DNA from: Erigeron canadensis | Taxonomy: Eukaryota > Streptophyta > Magnoliopsida > Asterales > Asteraceae | Length of the DNA: 64,000 nt | NCBI RefSeq assembly: GCF_010389155.1 | Contig: NC_057768.1 | Location: 37,613,633 to 37,677,632, forward strand | Reading direction: 5' to 3' | In this document: positions 11,459 to 23,504 of the stretch, piece after piece | Numbering within the stretch: the stretch's first letter is position 1 | Layout of the letters: each line of letters opens with the position of its first letter | Notes under the pieces: model-generated | What the model was told of the DNA's origin: nothing | Database searches by the model: none | What the model saw: the letters and a program-made list of their open reading frames with translations, nothing else | Translations under genes and position numbers: made by a program

Positions 11459-12938
11459 ATGTCAGGTTCTACCGAATATGATTCAAGTGGTGAAGATGAT
11501 TTTTTTTATTAGAACACCCGAATTTGTCACTAATGAGGTATAACTTTTATCAAAAAAATTTATTCTTATTTTTATTACTTTATGTTTTAGTTTTGTTATT
11601 GTAAATCTTTTATTATTATATGCATTTATTATCATTATTTCATATGTTTACATGGATTTTTTATTAATAAAGCATTTGTTATTATAATAATTGTTTTTAA
11701 GTTTACTGTAATTTAAAAGTAACACATATAAACTCGTTTGTAGGTGTTCGGATCTCGTGAAGAATTAGTCGATTGGGTACAAAAGTTGGCATACTCACTT
11801 GGTGTTGTCATTGTAACAAAAAGGTCGAATCCAAGACCTTGTGGTTTCGTGTATAGGGTTGTACTCAAATGTCAACTTGGCGGCAAATATCAATATAAGG
11901 ATTCAAGTAAAGATACTGGCACCAGGAAAACTAATTGTCCATTCGAATTAGAAGGAAGATATTCAGATGAATATGATTGTTGGATCTTAAGGGTGATATG
12001 TGATGAACACAACCATCGACCTATATTGTTTATGGAGGGTCATCCATATGCAAAGCGACTTTCCGCGGATGAATTTAATTATGTTGCAGATTTAACAAGG
12101 ATGCATGTGCCACCACGTAATATTCTATCGCTACTTAAGAAGCGAAATTTAAGTAATGCATCTACTCCCAGGACTATTTACAACGCACGCAATAAAATTC
12201 GCATGGTTGAGTATGGTGAAAAATCTCAAATGCAGGTTCTCATGTCCCTATTGCATTCTAACAATTATGTATACGAATTTACTACAACTGAGTCAAATGA
12301 GTTGGATAATTTATTTTTCGTTCATCCAACATCATTTGATATCTGGCGTGCATTTCCACATGTGTTGATTATCGATGCCACGTACAAAACAAACCCTTAT
12401 AATATGCCTTTCGTTGAGATTGTTGGCGTAACTTCAACCAGCAATACATTTTCAATAGCTTTTGCTTTTATCCATAGCGAAAAGACAGCTAACTATAAAT
12501 GGGTCTTAGATTGTCTAAAACTGACACTAGACGAGTGCATGCTCCCACGGGTTATAGTTACAGATAAGGAGATGGCACTAGTGAATGCATGCAATGAAGT
12601 TTTTCCCGATGCCACTCAATTACTTTGCAGGTACCACATTATTTTATTTACTTTTATTAGTTTTATTTATTTATTTTATTATACTTACTAAAATAAAATT
12701 TAAATTTACTTTATAGGTGGCATATTGAGCAGAATATAATTGGAAGGTGTAGGCAATATTTTAAGTCATTACATGATTGGGAAGAATTTTTTTCGTTATG
12801 GAAGCTACTAATAAAATCTACAACGTTGGAATCCTACACACACAATTATAACAAATTTGAGTCATTGTTGATCAATTATCCACGTATGTCTACTATATTT
12901 ACATTTCTATTTGATATATATGATTTATTTATATATAC

Positions 12939-12969
<31 letters not shown>

Positions 12970-14575
12970 CTTACAAGTTTATTTTGAATTTCAGGAGTTT
13001 TAAATTATATAAATAAAAGTTGGTTAAACAAATACAAGGAAATGTTTGTGTCTGTTTGGATTGATCAACATCTTAACTTTGGAAATAACACAACTAATAG
13101 GGTAGAGAGCCAACATGCAAAGCTAAAGATATATATGGACAAGAATGCAAAATGTAGTTTGGATAGACTTCTAGGTTGTATTGACGAAATCGTGAAGTCG
13201 CAACTAACATTAATCAAAGAAAGCTTGGAAAATAGTAGAGTCGTTCGCATTCATAAGCATAATCTACGATGTTTCAAACTTTTGCGTGGTTTTGTTTCAA
13301 ATGAAGCTCTCAAAAAAGTTCTTGAGGATCGTAAGCGATGGAAGGATAAGGGAGACTGTGGTTGTCGACTTCGCACTGCTTATGGGTTACCATGTGCGTG
13401 CGAACTTTCAATGCATATAAGTTCACATAAGTACTCTCATTTACATGCAATTTATTATTTTAAACTATTTATTACAAAATTTTAAATGAAGTAATACTTA
13501 ATTATATATAAATATAGGTCAATATATTACTTTGGATTCGATTGACATTTTTTGGAGGAAGCTAGATCTTTCACTATCATCTACGCAAAAAGACGATGTT
13601 AGCTGTGATGATGTACTGCAACATTTTAAAGAAAACTACAACAAGCAGTCCAAAGTTGGGAAAAAAAGTTGGTTAAGAAAGTTGATGAATATTTTCAGTC
13701 CAGATACAACTGACATTCGGGAACCTCGAGTTCAAAATAAAACTCGTGGACGACCAAAGAAATCGCAACAAAAAAAGCGTACCGAGTTTTGTTCAAAGAG
13801 ATTTAGTTGTTCAACCATGCCCGATTTTGTTGAGCCGATTAGGGAGCCTGCCAGACAAAATACATTTGAATTTGACTTGAACAAGGAGCCAAATATAGAT
13901 TTGAACGAGGTCCCATATGAGTTTCAGGGTCCACACATGTTGGACTTAAATAAAGCGCCACTAAAGTGTGGTTCAAATTTAATGGACGATATTCCACAAG
14001 TGTTTCATCCATACATTACGAATATACAAAATATTTTCGGTGATGGAAACTGTGGATATCGAGCATTAGCTGTTGGTCTTGGACTTAATGAAGACAATTT
14101 TTATGAGTACATTCGGCAACAAATGAGAGAAGAGTTGCAAAATCGATATGATTTATACTCCAGGATTTTCGTTATCGATATAAATTCAATGTATCAAGAC
14201 TTGTGTTTCTGTGGTTCCCCTTGTCCACCGGAACATTGGATGAAAATGCCCGAGGCAGGTGTTTTAATTGCTAATAAGCTTGGTGTGATCGTCCATTCTT
14301 TAGACAAGAGAGGCAGTACGACGATTTTTCCGTTTTGGTGTGGTCCGGAAGATGTTGAACATCACAGAGCTCTTGCAATTGCCCTTGTAAATGGATAATC
14401 ACATTTTGTCATGGTGGAGTTACAAGGCGAGTACCCAATGCCTGTTATCACGCCATATTGGACATTTCACCATGGTCCGTGTGCAGCCGGATGGGAAATC
14501 ATGTATAGGTCGCGTCTAGATCTATATATCAGTCTTTGTCGTCGTGAGAGTGGTGTTATTAATATATTTGATTAA
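11459..14575 (+). pseudogene. MULE transposase (FAR1-type DNA-binding, DDE, SWIM) fused to an OTU cysteine-protease domain
   Basis: Five exons fit in phase: 11459-11537, 11744-12630, 12717-12883, 12995-13420 and 13518-14575, about 871 residues. Exon 2 starts with a FAR1-like zinc domain (Cys...CPFELEG...HNH). The MULE catalytic triad is intact: D in LIIDATYKTN, D in VTDKEMAL, E in NRVESQHAK. It is followed by a SWIM-like CGC...GLPCAC (final His replaced by Cys) and a basic patch GRPKKSQQKK. The C-terminus is an OTU fold with FGDGNCGYRAL (Asp and nucleophile Cys, codons 14042-14053). Two lesions: an extra T in the T-run of exon 1 (about 11500-11507), and an in-frame TAA at 14396 directly before the SHFVMVEL segment holding the expected catalytic His. 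The frame then stays open 58 codons to 14573. Transposases act in the nucleus; the OTU role is unknown. The exon 4 donor at 13421 is the in-frame choice. Confidence 0.85.
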
Positions 14576-14956
14576 TTAAGTTAGTGTTTTTGTACTTTTA
14601 TTATTTTATTACTAGAAATTTAAAATAAACCTTTGCATTTTGTTAATTATTTTAGTGTTTGTACTTTTATCTTGTTATTATTAGAGATTAAAATAAACCT
14701 TACATTTTTATATTTTTATGTTATCATGTTGATACATAAATTATGGAAAAAAAATGAAACATTAAAATATTAATTTTGGTTAAACATTAATAAAAACATA
14801 ATCATTACTTTAAAAAAACATAATCATTACTTTTTATTATATCTAACTAAAAAATTAGTAAAAGTTACTAATCACTATGAAAAGTTAGTCAAAGGTTGAA
14901 TTTTGAGTACAAATGATTTTTTTTATGGGTCTAATTATCAAGCCCCCAATCAAAAT

Positions 14957-17900
14957 CAAAGCACCATCAAAACATAAAATTATGTTCAAACTAACTGCCA
15001 TCAATTCAAAAGTATTTACTTAAAGAAGCCAATATCTCAAACTTAACAAACCAACAGTAGTGCCAACAAACAGCAATTGCCCACCTCTTCTCCCAATCAA
15101 AATGTCTTCTTTAAAGAATCTTTTCCAAAGACCTGGATTAAGGACTATTGTAGAATCAAGAAAGCCAACACCATGTCAAATGCATCGCCCCTTTTTCTGT
15201 TCTTCCTTAGGGTCACCTTTGATTGCCTTTCTATTCTTGTCCAAAACATTAGCTGCATTATTGCTATATGTAACAATTTATAAACATGAGATATGGGCGA
15301 CTTTCTGACCCATTCGACCATTTGAGTTGTGTTCTTATCGTCTGTTTTAAATATGGACAACATTCTACCCATTCAACAATTTGAGTTGTGTTCTTAACTT
15401 AAGTTCCCAAACCCCTTTTAGCCCGTATATACAGTTTGTTGTGCATAATATAATTGAGTGTACCAGTAGTATCACCAATCTTGAAAGCCCCAGCTTAAAC
15501 CCCCCACGAACTGTGGCTGACCCAATAATAACCTGCAATAGCCATTAGTGATTAAATTAGATGAGCGGGTTCACAAGCAAAGGTAACAAAAGCTTGAGCC
15601 TAAATGGCTCGAGCCATCAACTGTTGACGGGTTATAAGTATTTTTAGAAATACATACTAAAGAATTCACAAGATCTTTCATTATACTTGATAAAATTACC
15701 AACACAATATAACATTCTCGCATCTAATACAATACCAACATTAAAAACGTTAACTTGATGAAACTCTTCCAAAAACTCTGTTTGAGATCCATTACCTAAC
15801 CCACTTGAACAACTTATGCTTGCTACCTCTATAAACCACCATGTATCTAAACCCCCGTATTGACCATGTAGCTTATAACTAATCCTCTATATGAATCAAA
15901 TTATTTCCCAAAATATATCATGAAAACCATGCAGCTTAAGACCTTATATCAATCTAGATCTGAAACTCCTAACACAAAAATATATAAAACCTAATTTATA
16001 TAGTGACAGTCTTAATATTATACCAAAACAACTTTAATAAGAAACAGGAATATTATACCAAAACAACTTTAATAAGAAACAGGAAGAGTGGTACGAGTAT
16101 AATACTATAATAAATGAAGTAAAAAACAGACCTGAATAGAGAGCACTTTTTATTTGGTAGATACATATGGGCTTAAAGCGTTCTTGTTGCTGATAACCAA
16201 CTTCCCTTTTCCCCATTTGCTACTCAAATCATCTTGACATATATCAAAATTTCTTGACCTATCACAATAAAAAAGGCATTCTCACATCGTTACTCAAGGC
16301 AAAAAACATTATTTATATTGACTTGAACACATACTTATATTATAGATATACGACCAGAATATTAGACCTTGGTTTTTCCATATGGGTTGGCTGCTGACTT
16401 TTTCAACGTAAGAACGATTCCCTTTTTCCTCGGTTCCTTCTGGGCAGTCTCTATGAAACAAATTTGGTCCGTTGTTCAAGTTTATAAGCTGCACCGCTAA
16501 CCTTAAGCCCAAAAACAAACATAAATATAAATATTGTTATCTGTTGTGCCTTTCATGCTGTTCTCATGTTCTAGTAAAGCAAATGATTGTAGCTGCAACT
16601 ATATCACATAGTAAATAGATTATATGGGTTAAAAAGCAAACTTATAAACAAAAAGTAAATGGATTATTAATAATTAAGCCTTTTGTGTCAAGATTCAGTC
16701 CAATAGAGATCCAGTCCTGCCAAACACTTTATTATCTTTATAAGTTATCACATTGTATAAAATGTCACTTGTAGTATAAAATGTCACTTTTAGTCGTTCC
16801 GAGTCGATCCACTTTAAGAAAGGTGTTCACTACCAGCAAGATCAATAAGGTTGACAACTCCTTGTATATGTTGATCCATGATCTAAAAAATAAACAGGGA
16901 GTTTGTGATAAATATCAACAACAATATACTCATATATCCACAAACTCCTCTTACTCATTATATGCCAATCCAGAATACATAATAGAATGGATAGTTATAA
17001 TGGATTATGGATAGTTAATGTGACACCAAATATTAGCTTCGACCTATACATTTTTTGTAATTTAAAAAGCCTTTAATGATTCACAATGTGCTATGTATAA
17101 AGATGCATACCAGAAAGATGCATTAGACACATACATGTTATAATGGATAGTTAATGTGGTAAAATTACTTACTTGTAATAGTAGTAGCAGCGGATGACAA
17201 ACACATTCTATATTTCCCCTTATTGTTTCTTCTTACATATAAAACATAACATAGATGAAAGTATAACTTTTTTCCTAGCTTTTTTGATAAACACTATATA
17301 ATAATTCCATAAATGAAAACTAAAACATCATATAACCAATTTTTTAAGAACAATACAACAAAGAAGGTACCTGGTGAATTTTTCCTTTTTAAAAACACTT
17401 TATATCGTCATCATTCATATATGAATGATATCATCAAACCTACAAATATATATCCCCTGAAAACTCAAGTCAATAAATCTTCAAGCTTTCTGAAATCAAA
17501 ATCAAAAGTAGAATTAAAACCCAATTTGATTAACAATGATTTTGTACCTTGTTATTTCCTCATCGAGATAGTCTGTTTCCAGGAGTGAAAATCTAAAATA
17601 GTATTCAAACCCACTTTGGTTTTTCCATGACAATCCTTCTTTGAAACCAGATTTGGCTTTAGTCTTCAACAATTCAGATCTATCAGATAGATAGAGTTCA
17701 GATGGATATGGAAATAGAGGATCAGATTTTTTTTTCTTTCTTTCTTTTGTTTATCAAATCTATGAAATCAATAGATGTGGAAAAAAATGGAGAGAGAAAT
17801 ACTTTTGTGGGTCTGAGAATAAAAAGCTTCCAAAAGAAGTTAAGATTCAATTTACACAAATCCTACCCATACAGTCTCCCGTCCAACTTTATTTGAAAAA

Positions 17901-18163
17901 CAAGTCCCGCCCAAACAACCCTCTCACTCCCTCTGCTTGACATAGTACTCTCACCACTTCTCTTTCTCCTTCCAAATATGACCCCACACACACTAAATAC
18001 ACCTAAAACTACCTAGCACTTGACATCATATTTCCGATGTGGCAACGCTCTGTGATCAACAACACATAAATGTGATGTCACTCGATATCTCTCCTTTAGT
18101 ATGAAAGGGGAGATTTTAAGTTGTGTACACAAAGATTTATACAATTTACGTAAAAAGTTTAGG
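14957..18163. other. Gene-free stretch, possible captured gene remnants on the minus strand
   Basis: AT-rich. Minus-strand sequence at about 17600-17930 looks like a leader (pyrimidine-rich, with donor- and acceptor-like sites). A 69-codon minus frame at 16309-16518 is open but unlike anything I recognise. These could be gene fragments inside the Helitron whose 3' end lies at 18186. A 31-bp direct duplication (TTATACCAAAACAAC...) occurs at 16018-16085. Confidence 0.3.
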
Positions 18164-18186
18164 TTGTCCGTGCATCTAGGCACTAG
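18164..18186 (+). mobile_element. Helitron-type 3' terminus
   Basis: GTGC-ATCTAG-GCAC hairpin ending in CTAG (18183-18186) followed by T, on the plus strand. The body would lie to the left. The stem is short, so this is less certain than the end at 9284. Confidence 0.4.
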
Positions 18187-18529
18187 TATACAACATGAGA
18201 GAAGGTGAATATGATATTATTTTATGTTAAAATTTAGATGAAAAACTTCTTATGAGTATAACTTAATACTTTAATTATATAATTTATGGAATCCATTATT
18301 AATTTATTTTACAAATAATATGAAAATAATAATTTTTGAGAGGTTATCTATCAAAGGTTAATGAGGGACAATATTATATTCACAATTACCATATAACACA
18401 TTACCATATAACACTGTGAAGTTAAAGGTAAAATGAAAAGAATATGTATAAAACCATTGTAAATGAACTTTAAAAAAAAAAAAGTTTATTAGTTTTTTTT
18501 AGTTGAAAGGTGAATTTTATTTGAAACTT

Positions 18530-18690
18530 TGCGTCACGATTTGACAGTGAGACGTCTAACATATATTTTTTTAACCGGGTCCGCGCTACGGAGCTCTTTC
18601 GATGTAAAAATGACTATTTCCAATATCTAGTGATGAAAAATTCCTACTAATTCGCACAAAAACACGGCGATTAATAGAAATTTATTAGTT
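18530..18690 (-). repeat. 5'-truncated SINE copy related to 31012-31308
   Basis: Shares ordered blocks with the SINE at 31012: GACAGTGA, TTAACC(G/A)GGTC, ACTATTTCCAA, CCTACTAAT and GGCGATTAATAG. The tRNA-like head present at 31250-31308 is missing here. Confidence 0.5.
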
Positions 18691-18979
18691 AATTCGATTC
18701 GTATATGTTTGGTAATTAGAAATGAGAAATGATATTTCTACAACACATTTTTACCATCTACAATAATACCTACATCATGTAGTTATATTTGATGCATAAA
18801 AATCAATACGTTCTTTGTAGATGTCAAAATTTTGTTTTAGAAATAACATTTCTTAAGGTTTGAGCACACGCCAGACACACAGACACAATACACTAGTACA
18901 CACATGACACATCTCTATAGAAATGCAACTCAGGCCCACCCACCCCTTCCACTTCCTTCATTCTACAATCTACACCCAA

Positions 18980-19020
18980 ATTATTCTCTCTCTCTTTCTC
19001 TCTCTGTCTGTCTAGCACCG
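18980..19020 (+). promoter_or_regulatory. CT-rich tract in the leader of the first DUF3339 gene
   Basis: TCTCTCTCTCTTTCTCTCTC ending about 60 bases before the ATG. Pyrimidine-rich leaders and Y-patches are common just around plant transcription starts. No strong TATA box was seen. Confidence 0.4.
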
Positions 19021-19070
19021 CATACTATTTTAGCTTTGTTTTGAAAAGAAATAAAAAGATATAAAAAGAA

Positions 19071-19280
19071 ATGGCAGATTGGGGGCCGGTACTAGTAGGG
19101 GTGATACTGTTTATACTGTTGCAACCGGGGCTTTTATTCCAGCTGCCTGGAAACGGAAAACAAGTTGAGTTTGGAAGCATGAAAACAAACGGCAAAGCCA
19201 TCGCTGTTCACACTCTCATCTTTTTCACCATCTATTCCATTCTCATCCTTGCTGTCCATGTCCATATCTACACCGGCTAA
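19071..19280 (+). CDS. DUF3339-family small membrane protein
   Basis: 69 residues, single exon, starting MADWGPVLVGVILFILLQPG. Two hydrophobic segments (about residues 6-24 and 44-66) flank a conserved middle: PGLLFQLPG, VEFGSMKTNG, then AVH. This is the plant DUF3339 pattern, and the length matches the family (about 65-75). It is expected in a cellular membrane; the biochemical role is unknown. The ATG follows an A-rich leader (AAAAGATATAAAAAGAA) and the frame begins exactly with the family's M(S/A)DWGP start. The frame is intact. A second member lies 3.3 kb away on the opposite strand. Confidence 0.9.
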   Translation: MADWGPVLVGVILFILLQPGLLFQLPGNGKQVEFGSMKTNGKAIAVHTLIFFTIYSILILAVHVHIYTG

Positions 19281-19820
19281 TTCTTCTTCTTGTTCTTTTC
19301 TTTCTTAAAGTTGATCTGTAATAATATTTTAGTTTTTTCTAGTACTGAACTACTGATTGTATTCCTAGTCTTAATTAATAATATGTTTCTTTTTTTGTTT
19401 CTGCTAGATTAGATCTGTGTTGTTTTTATTTATTTAAGTATTATTTTTATTATTGCATAATGGAGTAGATTTTACTGTGACCATTAGTCTAGAACATTGT
19501 GGATGATCGATTCCTTTTCTTTTTACTTTCTACTTCTACATTCTGAAATGCATTTTACGCACCGAATAATAATTTTATCAAAAGATGAAAGCTGGAAAGT
19601 CAGTATTATTATTAGGAAAATTATACCTAAAATTTTAATTATTTAATTAAGAAGATGATATGTGGTATCCATTAATTTTCTTTTTTAATCTTGTCTTTTT
19701 ATTTTGCACATGGCTTCATCTATTATATTAATAAGATTAATCATATCTTTTATTATCTTATTATTATCATTATTTGAAAGCTTTATACTTCTTTCTTCAT
19801 GTTATAATAGGAATAATATA
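19281..19820. other. 3' flank of the DUF3339 gene
   Basis: T-rich, with AATAAT motifs near 19375 that could serve as polyadenylation signals. No further gene. Confidence 0.3.
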
Positions 19821-19822
19821 TA

Positions 19823-20077
19823 CTCCCTTCGTCCCATTTTAATTGTCCTATTTTGACTGGTCAAGTCTTTCTCTCCCGACTTTGATCGTAAATATCCTTT
19901 TTTGTGTTATATATTAATTGATGAGAGTTATACCAATGAAAACTACATTTAAAACTCAATCAATTCATATATGTCATATCAAGTGTTATATAACACAAAG
20001 AAAAATACTTACGGTCAAAGTTGAAAGAAAAATACTCAAAAAGTCAAACTTGGACACTTAATATGGGACGGAGGGAG
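19823..20077. mobile_element. Stowaway-type MITE
   Basis: Inverted termini CTCCCTTCGTCCCATTTTAA and, read inversely from the right, CTCCCTCCGTCCCATATTAA, about 255 bp. The left flank is TA and the right TG, so the TA target duplication is probably mutated on one side. The CTCCCTCCGTCCC terminus is the hallmark of Stowaway (Tc1/mariner-related) elements. A second internal inverted pair surrounds TTTGTGTTATAT / ATATAACACAAA. Confidence 0.85.
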
Positions 20078-22011
20078 TGTTTCTTTTATTTTTTTTTTAG
20101 ATTCGGATCGGATAAATGGCTAACACCGTCAATTTTGATACGTCATATCAGGTTCAGTAATGCCTTATACGGTATGTTTTTTTATGTGTAGATGGGTACA
20201 CCATTACGAAGTTCTTGTCATCAAATGTGATGAAATTTGAACCAAGACCCCTCAATTTTTTTTTTTACTTTTGTCTAATTGGATGCCAAAATTTGAAGAA
20301 TCGTCTTCACCAAACAAACTAGCTGTTTAATACTTGTACGTTGTACGTGTGGGAGTGTTTTTAAAATCAGAGTTAACTACTAAAAGCTTAGACTAGTTTG
20401 TTTCAATATTCAAATAATATATTGGTAACGGTTTCTAAGCTTAGACTACTTTTGTTTAATGGTTGCGTATTTATATTCGTATCGTATCTACGGATAAAAT
20501 TTATTAAAATCTATCGTCCATGACAAATGAGTATCCTCGGGTTACGAGTTTTTTTCTTGCACGTTGTCATCCATATAATTACTTGTATATATAAAAGTTT
20601 TTTTACTGTGCGTCTTTTGCTCCACTTATTCACACCCAATCATATATGTGCAATCGCAACTTCGAGATGTGTTTAGATCTTGTAGAGGCTGGTTCACTTT
20701 GTGAATTGCTTATATAATTTGGTTAATATGTAATTGGTCAGTTAGAAAGGACAAGTATAGAATTTATTGAATACATTTGACTATACATAAATTTATAACA
20801 TAATGGATAGATAAGATATAATCTAAACAAAATTTGCTTATATACTATTCGAATATCTGTTAACGGTTTCTAAACATATTGTGCATGATATATATTATTT
20901 GAAGTTTTTTACATTAGTTTTTATATTAAAGATTTTTAAGTGCTTTTAAAAGCTTTTTGATGATGAAAGTTTTTTATTTCAAATACATATCCAAAGAGGA
21001 GATAGCTGCCATTTAAAAAAAGACTTATTTTTAAAACTCAAACTTTTAAGCTTTTAAAGGTCTCTAAAAGCCCCTTATCAAACAGCCTCATAATCTGGAT
21101 TCAACAATCCCGGACAAACGATTTTGTTAACCCCTCCCATTGTTTACATCGGACTTTGATAGTTTGTTCCCAATATAAAGGGGAATGATATATCTACATT
21201 AAATTTTTGTCATATACAACAAACGTACATATTATACTGCACAGTGTATAACTGTGTAAAACGTGCATGGTTGCGGATGGCAAAAATTTGTTGTAGATTT
21301 GGATATTTACAATACCATATAATAATTGTATCTACTAACTTACTACTTTTAGAATTCCTAATTAAAGATTCCGATGATTAGCGTGTTTTTAGAAAGAAAA
21401 AGGATCTTATCTTCTGAACCCACTACTAAGTATCACTATCAACCTTCGTCATCACAGTCGATCAAGTTTAATTCACACCAAAATTAATTTGTATCGCTAT
21501 AAAGGTTAATTGTAAAAAAAAAACTCAGGGTTACATGCGCCGGTTCATGAGTCAAATTTTTTAAAAAAATATATGGTCCTTTTCAATACAGGCTGATCGA
21601 ACCAGCTAACTTAGCATGATGAGAAGCTAATTACTGCTTAATTAATTAAGGTTATCAACGATAACTACTTGTTATGGCCTCTATTAAATAGAGTTTGCTC
21701 CTAACCAGCTAACTTAGCAGGCAGGCACATATTGAGTCTATATCTTTTCTGTAATTTGTGAATCAATTACGTTCTTTTTATTACAATAAATTAAGTATAA
21801 TCAAGCAAATTAAAGCACTTAAGCACACGTCAAGCAACTTTAAAAATGTTGATAGATGTGTATTTTTGTGTACGTTCATATAGAATTAATTGTACCAATC
21901 ACACTTACAATACTATGACAAAAACAAATAAGCCGATAAAAGAAGTTAAATACAGCTAGATTAATTACACATTCAATCTATTATAGTGTACGTGAAACAT
22001 ATAAGGGGCAA
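20078..22011. other. Gene-free AT-rich stretch
   Basis: No coding or RNA gene seen between the two DUF3339 genes apart from the MITEs listed separately. Confidence 0.4.
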
Positions 22012-22014
22012 GGG

Positions 22015-22377
22015 TGTAATCGGTTAATTTCATCGGCAAATTCTTTTGGCAAGTTTTGGTAATTTGGCCAGCTATAGCATGTGCATTGGCAAAGTATTTT
22101 GGCTCTTTTTGGCAAATAGGATCGGTTAGAATTGGCCGATTGTTGCAAGCATTGGCAAGAAAATTACAAAGCAAAGATTCACTTTTTTTTGTTTTTTATT
22201 GTTTGTCTTTTTTTTTTTGGCTAGATTTGACTTGTTTTGACAACTACACCATCAAATTTGGCAAGATGCGGTAAGAATTGGCAAAAAGTTTACAATTACA
22301 CATGGCACACTCCTATTGATTCAAAACTTGCCAATTTGCCAAGACATTGGCATTACACCCTTGCTCCTAACCGACTA
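22015..22377. mobile_element. Harbinger/Tourist-type MITE rich in TTGGCAA
   Basis: Left end GGGGCAAGGGTGTAAT and inverse right end GGAGCAAGGGTGTAAT, 363 bp, flanked by TAA on both sides (22012-22014 and 22378-22380). This matches the 3-bp target duplication of PIF/Harbinger elements. The interior is unusual in repeating TTGGCAA or its complement about ten times. Short open frames across it are incidental. Confidence 0.75.
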
Positions 22378-22597
22378 ACCGAGACCATGAATTTGATCAC
22401 TACACAAATTATCATAACCATATTTCAAAAGGTGTAATCAAGCAGTAGCCTAGCTACTATAAATTAGATACTAATGTTTGAATTGAAAAGCTAATATGAG
22501 TATCTTAAGAAAAGCATATATATATATATATATAGTTACATACAAATATATACGAGGGCGCAATTGAAGAAAAGCATGAATAATAATGATGGTCAAT

Positions 22598-22816
22598 TTA
22601 AGTATGTATGTGAATACCGAAAGTTACAACCAAGATGGTATAAATGGCAAAATACAGAACCGCATGGATAAGAATGGATATGGCACTTGTGTACATGTTT
22701 CCAAACTCTATCACCCTGGTCCGTGCTGGCATCTGGAATAGCAACCCCGGTGACAATAGTATGAACATAGCCACTGCTACCACCGCCGGCCCCAAATCTA
22801 TATGTATCGGGTTCAT
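22598..22816 (-). CDS. DUF3339-family small membrane protein (second copy)
   Basis: 72 residues, single exon, with the same layout as the gene at 19071. A short N-terminus MNPIHIDLGP is followed by a hydrophobic segment (about residues 9-27), the conserved PGLLFQMPA, then VIEFGNMYTS and a second hydrophobic segment (about 47-69) ending HIHT. The aspartate-glycine start replaces the family's usual DWGP, so its N-terminus is more divergent, and the two genes share only about half their residues. It is transcribed towards the first copy (tail to tail), with the Stowaway and Harbinger MITEs between them. A TATA-like box lies about 130 bp upstream. Role unknown. Confidence 0.88.
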   Translation of the reverse strand: MNPIHIDLGPAVVAVAMFILLSPGLLFQMPARTRVIEFGNMYTSAISILIHAVLYFAIYTILVVTFGIHIHT

Positions 22817-22946
22817 TCTTCTTCTACTAATTAATTATATGCAACTAATTAAGTAGTACAAGGGACCGAGTACGTGATGAGTATATATATTTACTTAGCG
22901 AGGAAGCTAGCTAGCTAGATAGGGAGATGAAGCTAAGCTAAGTATG

Positions 22947-22953
22947 TTTTATA
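22947..22953 (-). promoter_or_regulatory. TATA box of the second DUF3339 gene
   Basis: The minus strand reads CCTTATAAAACAT; TATAAAA sits about 131 bases upstream of the ATG, leaving a leader of roughly 100 bases. Confidence 0.5.
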
Positions 22954-23273
22954 AGGGGTAATGGGGGACATCAGCAAAGCTTTTATCTAAGTAGCTAGCA
23001 ACCTTCTTTTTATTCCACCATCAGATTACAATAACAGAAAGATAATGTATATACATATATGTACCTTTTTTTTTTCCATAAATTGCTTTTAGAGTAGGAA
23101 AGAATGTGGTTGAGATTTCCTTGTTATTAAATTTCCAAGTGCTCTCTATTATGTAGTTAAATTAATGGGTTACATTTAGACTTCAATCAATGATTGGACG
23201 GCTTTACATTGTTGTACGATGTTTCTATATTGTTCTGTTCGTTTCAATTGGCCGGGCAAACTGATTATAACTT

Positions 23274-23504
23274 GGGATTTGCTAACTAGTGCCACTAGTG
23301 CACTTGTTAAGAAGCATTTAATAAATTTATTATTTCCTTATTAATTAAAAATTTTATTTAATGTGTATTAATTTAATTCAACAATTTCTATTTTTAACTG
23401 AATAATTAATACATATTTCTATATTTTAAGAAAATTAGACTTCAATAAATACTTCATTAAATGCTTCTTAACTAATGTACTGGGGGCACTAGTTAACAAA
23501 TCCC
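23274..23504. mobile_element. Mutator-type MITE with 9-bp target duplication
   Basis: Inverted ends GGGATTTGCTAACTAGTGCC and GGGATTTGTTAACTAGTGCC (one mismatch in 20), 231 bp, flanked by identical TTATAACTT at 23265-23273 and 23505-23513. The inverted similarity continues inwards through GTTAAGAAGCATTTAAT. The 9-bp duplication places it with Mutator-mobilised elements. Its termini differ from those of the MULE at 10061, so that element is not its obvious partner. Confidence 0.88.

Larger units (their letters stand above)
10061..14947 (+). mobile_element. Complete Mutator-like element (MULE) with 9-bp target duplication
   Basis: The left end GGGGTGTTATTTGTACCC and the inverse of the right end GGGGCTTGATAATTAGACCC are short imperfect inverted termini. 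Both are flanked by the identical 9-mer CAATCAAAA (10052-10060 and 14948-14956), the target-site size of Mutator elements. Slightly further in, TTATTTGTACCCAAAA on the left resembles TCATTTGTACTCAAAA read inversely near 14907-14922. The element is about 4.9 kb and encodes a FAR1/MULE-type transposase joined to an OTU domain. The encoded protein is interrupted twice, so it is not autonomous as read. Confidence 0.85.
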
